From: CAMAXB01 sp041746615
Lineage (GTDB): Bacteria > Verrucomicrobiota > Verrucomicrobiia > Opitutales > Opitutaceae
Assembly (NCBI GenBank): GCA_041746615.1
Contig: JBGTGS010000154.1
Location: 1 to 28,613, forward strand
Reading direction: 5' to 3'
DNA length: 28,613 bases
In this document: positions 9,547 to 15,353 of the stretch, in pieces
How the letters are laid out: each line of letters starts with the position of its first letter
Position numbering within the stretch: the first letter of the stretch is position 1
Notes under the pieces: generated by a model
Seen by the model: only the letters and a program-made list of their open reading frames with translations
Databases searched by the model: none
Told to the model about the DNA's origin: nothing
Position numbers and translations under genes: made by a program

Positions 9547-9998
9547 GCAAATCCTGGAAAGTCGTCCTGAGCTTTGCCTGCATCTTTCTGGCGGGAGCTG
9601 TGGCCGGTGGATTCACATCCCTCCGGTTCCAGAAGTCATTTGTTGAAAACCGGGTGCGTTCCGAGCAATTCGCCTTCGTCCAGATGAAGCGACTGACCGA
9701 GGCGCTCAGCTTGACCGAGGATCAGGTGGTGAAGATCAAGCCGGTGGTTGAGACCACCGGTGATGAACTCAAACGGCTGCGTCGGGACACCGCTGCGGCC
9801 TTTCAACGCATGGAGGCCGGTATTCTCAGTGAGTTGACTGGCGAACAGCAGGCGACATTCGAGGAGATGCAGCGCCGTTTCCGGGAGAGGGTCCGTTCAG
9901 GAGGGTCATCCAGCCGCGATCATGAGCGCGGCGCGCACGACAAGCACCGATCCGACCCAACGGAGGCGCAGACCGGTTCACCACCGGAACGCAATTGA
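9543..9998 (+). CDS. Periplasmic CpxP/ZraP/CnrR-like heavy-metal sensor protein
   Basis: A 151-residue protein with an N-terminal hydrophobic segment (about 7-27, VVLSFACIFLAGAVAGGF) that is a signal anchor or signal peptide. A charged helical domain follows, with two LTxxQ-like motifs, LTEDQ at about 57-61 and LTGEQ at about 98-102. These are characteristic of the CpxP/Spy/ZraP/CnrR group of periplasmic sensors and chaperones. The C-terminal 35 residues are polar, with several His, Arg and Asp, and look disordered. It overlaps the preceding gene by an ATGA junction. The three-gene order resembles cnrYXH-type metal or envelope stress units, but the signal cannot be read here. Confidence 0.75.
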   Translation: MSKSWKVVLSFACIFLAGAVAGGFTSLRFQKSFVENRVRSEQFAFVQMKRLTEALSLTEDQVVKIKPVVETTGDELKRLRRDTAAAFQRMEAGILSELTGEQQATFEEMQRRFRERVRSGGSSSRDHERGAHDKHRSDPTEAQTGSPPERN

Positions 9999-10071
9999 AC
10001 CGGTTGGTGCCTGCCGTTCAGCGTCATGGCAGGTTGAACAATCCCGGCGGCTGGGTGTCTTTCCCTGATTA

Positions 10072-10566
10072 GTGAAAACCATGATGGCCGGTGCCTATGT
10101 GATGTATTTCGCCTATGACGCGACCATGGGCAGGGACTCATTGAAGTCGCTTTGCCCCGGAGCTGAATGGCTCGGGGTGGCGAAACTTGAAGGGCATGAC
10201 CTGTGCATCGCGATGCGTGGCGGATTGAATGTCATGCCCGCGGTCGATTCGGTCGTCCTCGGAGCCCTGTGGATGCTGCCGGCATCGACTTTGGAGGCTC
10301 TTGAGGATCATCATGGCGTCGGGGCAGGATTGACCCGTCGGATCACATCGAGGGTGGTTACCCCCGGGGGGCCGCGAGCCGAAGCGATGATGTACGTGGC
10401 CCCGGCCACCTCATCAGAACCGGGTTCAACCGTCAGGGGGAAGTGGGATGCCGTGCTGGCGGCGGGGGTCGAAATCGGTCTTCCGGCCTGGTATATCGAA
10501 CAAATGAGTTCATTGGTTGGGTCTGGTGGGAATAAAGCGGGTCTGCCGGATGAAAAAACAAGTTGA
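10072..10566 (+). CDS. Gamma-glutamylcyclotransferase-fold protein with altered active site
   Basis: A 164-residue protein that resembles the GGCT/BtrG-like fold. MYFAYDATM (11-19) sits where active members have YFAYGSNM. The segment LEALEDHHGVGAGLTRR aligns with the family's LDxxEGV region, placing H81 where the catalytic Glu is expected. Both the substrate loop and the general base are therefore changed, so it may bind a ligand without cyclising it or use other chemistry. The start is GTG 10072; an ATG at 10081 is equally possible. It ends 30 bp before the SRP RNA. Family assignment is by motif and moderate in certainty. Confidence 0.6.
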   Translation: MKTMMAGAYVMYFAYDATMGRDSLKSLCPGAEWLGVAKLEGHDLCIAMRGGLNVMPAVDSVVLGALWMLPASTLEALEDHHGVGAGLTRRITSRVVTPGGPRAEAMMYVAPATSSEPGSTVRGKWDAVLAAGVEIGLPAWYIEQMSSLVGSGGNKAGLPDEKTS

Positions 10567-10596
10567 ACTGAGGAAGTCGGCTCCCACTGTCCATAT

Positions 10597-10697
10597 TGGC
10601 CAGGTGCCATGCATGGGCAGGCGCGTGAACTCCGCCAGGACCGGAAGGTAGCAACGGCAACGACGTTCTCCCAGTGCCGTGGAGTGCCTGGCCACTT
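10597..10697 (+). ncRNA. ffs: Signal recognition particle RNA, small bacterial (4.5S) type
   Basis: The conserved apical domain is at 10634-10657: CAGG, CCGGAAGG and AGCA with the GGAA tetraloop at 10643-10646. It closely follows the 4.5S RNA consensus CAGGuCCGGAAGGaAGCA. The ends pair: GGCCAGG at 10598-10604 with CCTGGCC at 10687-10693. That closes a rod of about 97 nt, the right size for 4.5S RNA, and a pyrimidine-rich CTTCTTTT follows. The RNA binds Ffh and FtsY for co-translational membrane targeting. Its place just before dnaX matches the ffs-dnaX linkage known in many bacteria. Exact ends are approximate. Confidence 0.9.
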
Positions 10698-10714
10698 CTT
10701 TTCAAAAGCTGGAG

Positions 10715-10802
10715 GGCTGAAGGGCTGAACGACCCGATCCTTCACCGGGGCCTAAAACTTCGCTGGATATTTCAGCCTTTCAGCCATTCAGTCCTTCAGC
10801 CT
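10715..10802 (+). repeat. Inverted repeat of GGCTGAA/TTCAGCC words in the dnaX leader
   Basis: The arm 10715-10729 can pair with 10771-10785 over 15 positions with one mismatch. It can pair equally well with a second, near-identical copy at 10788-10802. All copies are built from the heptamer GGCTGAA or its complement. The element fills the gap between the SRP RNA and dnaX. It is either a dispersed intergenic repeat or a switchable leader structure. Confidence 0.5.
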
Positions 10803-10812
10803 TTCTTACCTG

Positions 10813-11976
10813 ATGTCCGGCACGTACCAAGTCATTGCCCGCAAGTGGCGCCCCCAGACCTTCGATGACGTGGTCGGGCAGGACCACGTGGTCCGGACCC
10901 TGAGAAATGCCATCACGCGTCAACGAATCGCCCACGCCTATCTGTTCGTGGGGCCGCGCGGTACCGGCAAGACCTCGACGGCGCGCATTTTTGCCAAGGC
11001 CCTCAACTGCACCGATGGACCCAACGCCGACTTTGATCCGGCTGATCCGGCCTGCGTGGCGATAGCCGAAGGCAGTCATCTTGACGTGATGGAGATCGAC
11101 GGGGCCTCGAACAATGGCGTCGAGCAGGTGCGCGAGCTTAGGGACACCGTGCAATACGCGCCCGCCCAGGGCAAATTCAAGGTCTACATCATCGACGAGG
11201 TTCACATGCTCTCGACGGCGGCGTTCAACGCCTTGCTCAAAACCCTGGAGGAGCCCCCGGCGCACGTGAAGTTTGTCTTTGCGACCACCGACCCGCAAAA
11301 GGTCCTGCCGACGATCGTTTCCCGCTGCCAGCGATTCGATCTGAAGCCGATCCCACCCGCCCTCATCATCGAGCGGCTGAGCCGGATCGCCGCTGCGGAA
11401 AAGATCAAGATCAGCGACGGGGCTCTCCAATGCATCGCCCGGATGGCTGATGGCGGCATGCGTGATGCCCAGTCGATCATGGATCAGATGATCTCTTTCT
11501 GCGGAGCCGATATTGGCGAGCCTGACGTGCTTGATGTTTATGGTCTGGTGGCCGCCGACAAGATCGCTGAGCTCGCGGGCACGTTGGCCACCGGGAATCA
11601 TCGCCGGATGATCGCGGTGGTGGACGAGTGTGACGCGGCGGGCCGGGATTTGGTTCGTCTGCTCATCGACCTGCAGGCTCTGATCCGCGAAGCGTTGCTT
11701 GATGCGATTGCCGGTGGCGGACAAAGCACTTTGCTCGGTGAGGCGTCCCTGACCACCGAGCAGCTGACACGCATGCTGGATGCCCTGCGCGAGGGGGAGA
11801 GCACGGTGAAGCTGGGCCTGGCCGAGAAAATCAACTTCGAGGTCACTTTGCTCAAGGCGGTTGAAGCCAGTCGGGCGCGTGCGATCGACAGCCTTATCAA
11901 GGAATTGTCGGCCCTGGCCGACGAGGTGCCCGCTGAGGTGGGGGCGACCGGAAACGGCTCAAAAAAAAACGACTGA
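10813..11976 (+). CDS. dnaX: DNA polymerase III gamma subunit (dnaX, short product)
   Basis: The AAA+ clamp-loader ATPase of the replicase; this zero-frame product is 387 residues. Visible are RKWRPQTFDDVVGQ (10-23), Walker A GPRGTGKTS (47-55), Walker B with DEVH in YIIDEVHMLS, the SRC motif of sensor 1 (TIVSRCQRF) and sensor 2 region GGMRDAQS. Domain III follows to about 360. The usual zinc module of DnaX has four cysteines, but only two are found here (NC and PAC), so the site looks degenerate. Translation ends at TGA 11974-11976, directly after nine A residues. A longer tau-like product would come from -1 recoding. The gene follows the SRP RNA, as is common. Confidence 0.95.
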   Translation: MSGTYQVIARKWRPQTFDDVVGQDHVVRTLRNAITRQRIAHAYLFVGPRGTGKTSTARIFAKALNCTDGPNADFDPADPACVAIAEGSHLDVMEIDGASNNGVEQVRELRDTVQYAPAQGKFKVYIIDEVHMLSTAAFNALLKTLEEPPAHVKFVFATTDPQKVLPTIVSRCQRFDLKPIPPALIIERLSRIAAAEKIKISDGALQCIARMADGGMRDAQSIMDQMISFCGADIGEPDVLDVYGLVAADKIAELAGTLATGNHRRMIAVVDECDAAGRDLVRLLIDLQALIREALLDAIAGGGQSTLLGEASLTTEQLTRMLDALREGESTVKLGLAEKINFEVTLLKAVEASRARAIDSLIKELSALADEVPAEVGATGNGSKKND

Positions 11977-12017
11977 TCGCGGGGTTGTCGGCCCGGTTGG
12001 AGGCCACGGCGACCCGC
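11964..12017 (+). promoter_or_regulatory. Programmed -1 frameshift signal in dnaX
   Basis: The zero-frame codons are TCA AAA AAA AAC GAC TGA. Positions 11964-11970 form the canonical slippery heptamer A AAA AAC, embedded in a run of nine A residues (11961-11969). The zero-frame stop is one codon further on. After an 8-nt spacer a hairpin begins: 11979-11990 pairs with 12007-12017 over 11 bp, with one bulged G and two G-U pairs, and an inner GGCC/GGCC pairing can extend it. Heptamer, spacing and stem match known -1 stimulators. A run of nine A residues also permits transcriptional slippage, as in Thermus dnaX, and one added A gives the same frame. Confidence 0.8.
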
Positions 12018-12341
12018 GCGGTGGCTGAAACCACGACGACTATCACGGATGACGTCCGGCCGGAGGAGCCGGGAGTGCCCGATGACGGGGCGCCCCATGA
12101 TGATGCCGATGAGGTGGCGATGATCGGCGAATTGCGTGCACGTGGAGAAACGGGATTCAGTCGCCCGCCACCTTCGGAGTCGGAGGATTCGGAGGCGAAA
12201 ACGGCCCTGCCAGCCCTTGATGAGCTGGTATCCCGTGTGCCCGCCGAAGTGCGTGAGTTGCTGGATGAGCTGTTCCGCGCGCGCTTCACCGCGGTGCGCA
12301 GGATGCCGGCTCGGGCATTGAAGCAGCCGGGGATGGATTGA
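11970..12341 (+). CDS. dnaX: dnaX tau-specific C-terminal extension (reached by -1 recoding)
   Basis: In the -1 frame the sequence stays open for 123 codons after the slip (CGA CTG ATC and on) to the TGA at 12339-12341. This gives a product of about 509 residues. It has an acidic, Pro-rich linker (about 30-80 of the extension, rich in Asp, Glu and Pro) and a compact helical end, LDELVSRVPAEVRELLDELF followed by a basic RARFTAVRRMPARALK. A linker plus small terminal domain is how tau differs from gamma; in E. coli that part binds DnaB and the polymerase alpha subunit. Annotation software might call it a separate protein from TTG 11985, but no ribosome binding site supports that. Confidence 0.7.
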   Translation, partial: RLIAGLSARLEATATRAVAETTTTITDDVRPEEPGVPDDGAPHDDADEVAMIGELRARGETGFSRPPPSESEDSEAKTALPALDELVSRVPAEVRELLDELFRARFTAVRRMPARALKQPGMD

Positions 12342-12346
12342 CGCGT

Positions 12347-12706
12347 TTATTCCACCCAGTTTGCACCCACATCGCGAAGGCCGGCGACGCTGCCCGGGTA
12401 GACGTAGGCCTGCACCGTTTCTCCGGAATATGGAGCCTGCAGAAGAATGGGTTCCCGGGAGTATAGCCCGGAATCGGTCCCCTCAAAGCGATCCAGCCGG
12501 GCGAGAGTCGTGGGATCCACCGACCAGATCTCACCGCTGACGCCCTCGCGATCCCCGGGCCAAGGTACGAGTCCGGGATAGCCGCCGACATCGAACAGGC
12601 GGTAGCCGGGCAAGGTGCGGGCCTCCGCCACGAAGCGCTGACCGGCCAATTCGCCGTGGTTCGAGCAGCCGCGCTTCAGGGTGCCGTAAACAAAAATCAG
12701 GATCAT
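12347..12706 (-). CDS. Gamma-glutamylcyclotransferase (AIG2/YtfP-like) family protein
   Basis: A 119-residue protein with the family's N-terminal FVYGTLKRG (5-13), which forms the substrate-binding loop. E75 in LDRFEG sits at the catalytic Glu position, followed by YSREPILL and the terminal strand. Members fold as small beta barrels and cyclise gamma-glutamyl compounds or repair related isopeptides, but the substrate is not predictable. It overlaps the PP2C gene by 4 bp, so it is the last gene of a kinase-phosphatase-cyclotransferase operon. Its stop lies 5 bp from the end of the dnaX extension on the opposite strand. Unlike the protein at 10072-10566, its active site is intact. Confidence 0.85.
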   Translation of the reverse strand: MILIFVYGTLKRGCSNHGELAGQRFVAEARTLPGYRLFDVGGYPGLVPWPGDREGVSGEIWSVDPTTLARLDRFEGTDSGLYSREPILLQAPYSGETVQAYVYPGSVAGLRDVGANWVE

Positions 12707-13572
12707 GCCTCGGAGCCCTCAATCGGACCGGTCGGGATCTCGACAACCACCGCCGTGGTGTTGTCTCGGCCGGAAGTGGCCACTGCCTCCTCCACCAACC
12801 GCCGGGCGGTGGTATGACCGGGGTCCGCCGATGCTGGCGTCCGGATGATCTCCTCCAACTGGCGGTCCCACAATCCATCGATGAGCCCGTCCGAGCAGAT
12901 CAAAAATCGGTCGCCCGGACGATGACCGACGGCACCGATCTGCGGATCGACGAATTGATGGCCGGCGCCGAGGGCCTGTTGGAGGGAGTTGCGCCCGGGA
13001 TGGGTTCGCAGCTCACGTTCGTTCAGGCGCCCTTGCCGTCGCAACCAGCCAACATGGCTGTGATCGTGGGTGAGCTGGGTAAGACCTCCTTCCTTCGGTA
13101 GGTAATAAATACGGCTGTCGCCCACATGTCCAAAATACATCCATTCAGGGGTGAACCAAGCCAGGCTCAAGGTGGTGCCCATGCCGGCGCATTCCTCATA
13201 GGATCGCCCGAGCTTCATCAAATCCTCATGGATGGCTGAGAAAAGTTCGGCCAGGATATCCTGGAAACCGCTGGTCATGCCGGAGGCAGCCATGCGGAAA
13301 CCCCTTGGCATCAGCTTGGTGATGAGATCAGCCGCAATGCGGCTGGCGAATTCCCCTGACTTGGCACCGCCCATCCCATCGCTCACAGCGAAGACAAAAT
13401 CATAGCCATCGAGGGAAGCATTTCCGGTTTTGCCCAGGTAACGCAGGTCGTGGCCGTTGAAGGTCAGGGCCAGGAAGGTGTCCTCATTGTTGGCACGGAT
13501 GCGGCCACGATCGGTCAGGCCGGACCATTGCAGCTGCCGGGAAGGGGTGGCTTCAGCGGGGGATTCAGACAT
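12703..13572 (-). CDS. PP2C-family serine/threonine protein phosphatase
   Basis: A 289-residue soluble phosphatase with all the classic PP2C motifs: RANNED (26-31), SDGMGG with D65-G66, the GTTL motif (132-135), GHVGDSRIYYL (148-158), LTHDHS (167-172), CSDGL with D228-G229, and GRDNTTAVVVEI with D270-N271. The metal-binding aspartates are all present. The RxxNED start and GDSR centre resemble PrpC/Stp-type phosphatases, which reverse Ser/Thr kinase signalling. It starts 3 bp after the kinase-like gene and overlaps the cyclotransferase gene, so the kinase-like protein is its probable partner. Confidence 0.95.
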   Translation of the reverse strand: MSESPAEATPSRQLQWSGLTDRGRIRANNEDTFLALTFNGHDLRYLGKTGNASLDGYDFVFAVSDGMGGAKSGEFASRIAADLITKLMPRGFRMAASGMTSGFQDILAELFSAIHEDLMKLGRSYEECAGMGTTLSLAWFTPEWMYFGHVGDSRIYYLPKEGGLTQLTHDHSHVGWLRRQGRLNERELRTHPGRNSLQQALGAGHQFVDPQIGAVGHRPGDRFLICSDGLIDGLWDRQLEEIIRTPASADPGHTTARRLVEEAVATSGRDNTTAVVVEIPTGPIEGSEA

Positions 13573-13575
13573 GGG

Positions 13576-13986
13576 TCAGGTGGCGGTTTGACTCGGTAGC
13601 AGCCCGCGGCCGTCCTCGAGCAGGGTGGCGAATTCGAAATCAATGATGCAGAACCGGCCGTCGGACACCCGGTAGGTGATGTTGCGCAAAAACCGGTCCT
13701 CGTGGCGCACGCCGAAGGCCTCGAGTTCGGCATAAATGGTTTTCATGCGCTCCTCGTTCAGATGGTCGACCCGGGTGCCGCAGTTGGTGGTTACGATTTT
13801 CAGCTGTTCGGGTTCCACCTCAAGAAGGCGGGGAACGAAGTCGCACCCTTGGGCCTCCAGGTGGCGCAGGATGCGAACTTCGTTCTCGAACCGCTCCTTG
13901 GCGATGTGTCCGCGAAAGGTTTTGTGAACCCGGCCGTCGTAGCCGATCCGGACCAAGGCGCGGGCGGTGTCTTTGACTTCATGCAT
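13576..13986 (-). CDS. Mini protein kinase-like protein
   Basis: At 136 residues this is about half a normal kinase domain, yet the key elements are recognisable. K22 in YDGRVHKTF could be the ATP-binding Lys, and E33 or E35 (ERFENEVRIL) the helix-C Glu. RHEDRFLRNI (94-103) looks like the HxD...N catalytic loop with D97 and N102. IIDFEFA (114-120) has the metal-binding D116. The hinge and N-lobe are short, there is no Gly-rich loop, and the C-lobe stops after the DFG-like motif. This resembles small RIO/Kdo-kinase-like or serine/threonine kinase-like proteins of Verrucomicrobiota. It is the first gene of the operon with a PP2C phosphatase. Kinase activity is inferred. Confidence 0.7.
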   Translation of the reverse strand: MHEVKDTARALVRIGYDGRVHKTFRGHIAKERFENEVRILRHLEAQGCDFVPRLLEVEPEQLKIVTTNCGTRVDHLNEERMKTIYAELEAFGVRHEDRFLRNITYRVSDGRFCIIDFEFATLLEDGRGLLPSQTAT

Positions 13987-14108
13987 GAAATTCGGTGCGC
14001 ACCCTCAGCATGGGAAAGCCGGCTGGCAAGCGGGGTTTATGCAAAACGGCCACACTTCCAGTAGTTGCCAGAAAAAATTTTCATCATTCGCGAGGTTCAT
14101 ATTGCCTC

Positions 14109-14124
14109 TGGCATATAAGGTGCT
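14109..14124 (+). promoter_or_regulatory. Candidate sigma-54 promoter of the glutamine synthetase gene
   Basis: TGGCATA, four bases, then GTGCT fits the sigma-54 consensus TGGCAYR-N4-TTGCW with one mismatch. The invariant GG and GC are at the correct spacing (14110-14111 and 14122-14123). Transcription would start near 14135, about 80 bp before the gene. The element overlaps an imperfect dyad ATATTGCC/GGCATAT (14099-14116). TATAAG at 14114-14119 could instead be a sigma-70 -10 box, but no good -35 stands upstream. Sigma-54 control of glutamine synthetase is well known elsewhere. Confidence 0.4.
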
Positions 14125-14214
14125 CTCTCTCAACGGCAGGTTTAAGTCTGTGATCCACAGCATCGAAAACCAACCCAGCGATCACCGCCAAACCCTCCAT
14201 CCACACTACCACCC

Positions 14215-15249
14215 ATGGCCAAATACAAATTGGAATACATCTGGCTCGACGGCTACACTCCGCTCGCCGGCCTTCGCAGCAAGACTCAGATCAAGGAATA
14301 TGCCAGCTTCCCCAAGCTCGAAGAACTGCCCAACTGGGGGTTTGACGGCAGCTCGACGATGCAGGCTGAGGGTAAGAGTTCGGACTGCATCCTGTTGCCC
14401 GTTGCAGTTTTCCCCGATGTCACCCGCAAGAACGGCGTGCTGGTGATGTGCGAGGTCATGATGCCGGATGGCAAGACCCCGCATCCAAGCAACTCGCGTG
14501 CAACCATTCCGGATGATCCGGAAACCTGGTTCGGCTTCGAGCAGGAATACTTTCTTTATCAGGACGGGGCTCCTCTTGGGTTTCCCCCGGGCGGTTTCCC
14601 CGGTCCCCAAGGGCCGTATTATACGGGTGTGGGCTACAAGAACATCGGTGATGTCGCCCGTGAAATCGTCGAGAAGCACATCGACATCTGTCTTGATGCC
14701 GGGATCAACCTCGAGGGTGTGAACGCCGAGGTGGCGAAGGGGCAGTGGGAGTTCCAAATCTTCGGCAAGGGCTCCAAGCGCGCCGCCGACCAGATGTGGG
14801 GTGCCCGCTACATTCTGGCCCGCCTGGGTGAAGAGTACGGCGTGGACATTGAATGGCAGTGCAAGCCGATCCGCGGGCCCTTCAGCCAGCCCCTCGACTG
14901 GAATGGCTCGGGCATGCATGCGAATTTCTCGACCAAGCACATGCGCGAGGTCGGGGGCAAACCGTACTTCGAAAAGCTCATGGCCGCCTTCAACAAGCAC
15001 ATGGACGAGCACATTGCCGTCTACGGTCCGGACAACCATCTGCGTCTCACCGGCCTGCACGAGACCCAGTCGATCGACAAGTTCACCTACGGTCTGGCCG
15101 ACCGCGGTTCCTCGATTCGCATCCCGCATGCCTTCGTCAACAACGACTACAAGGGCTATCTCGAGGATCGCCGGCCGAATTCCGCGGCCGATCCGTACCT
15201 GGTTGCCGGCCGGATCATCAAGACGATCCAGACGGTGCCGACCACCTGA
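14215..15249 (+). CDS. Glutamine synthetase type II (eukaryote-like GSII)
   Basis: A 344-residue enzyme making glutamine from glutamate, ammonia and ATP. The short length marks type II, the form of eukaryotes and of Rhizobium and Frankia GlnII, rather than the roughly 470-residue GSI or the roughly 720-residue GSIII. An N-terminal beta-grasp domain carries WGFDGSSTMQAEGKSSDC (41-58). Catalytic motifs follow: GFEQEYFL with the metal Glu residues (107-114), WNGSGMHANFSTK, and the late RLTGLHETQS and ADRGSSIRIP. GSII lacks the adenylylation site of GSI. It has its own upstream promoter candidate and a terminator just downstream, so it is probably monocistronic. Confidence 0.95.
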   Translation: MAKYKLEYIWLDGYTPLAGLRSKTQIKEYASFPKLEELPNWGFDGSSTMQAEGKSSDCILLPVAVFPDVTRKNGVLVMCEVMMPDGKTPHPSNSRATIPDDPETWFGFEQEYFLYQDGAPLGFPPGGFPGPQGPYYTGVGYKNIGDVAREIVEKHIDICLDAGINLEGVNAEVAKGQWEFQIFGKGSKRAADQMWGARYILARLGEEYGVDIEWQCKPIRGPFSQPLDWNGSGMHANFSTKHMREVGGKPYFEKLMAAFNKHMDEHIAVYGPDNHLRLTGLHETQSIDKFTYGLADRGSSIRIPHAFVNNDYKGYLEDRRPNSAADPYLVAGRIIKTIQTVPTT

Positions 15250-15278
15250 GCGGGTTTCCGGTTCCACGTTAATATTCC

Positions 15279-15314
15279 AAAGCGGCGCCTCCTTCGAGGG
15301 GCGCCGCTTTTTTT
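15279..15314 (+). terminator. Rho-independent terminator after glutamine synthetase
   Basis: A perfect 11-bp stem, AAAGCGGCGCC (15279-15289) with GGCGCCGCTTT (15300-15310), closes a 10-nt loop and runs into seven T residues (15308-15314). It lies 30 bp after the stop codon of the glutamine synthetase gene. Confidence 0.95.
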
Positions 15315-15353
15315 GCTGTCCTGCCAGGGCCCGGATGGCCACCGTGTGCTGGC

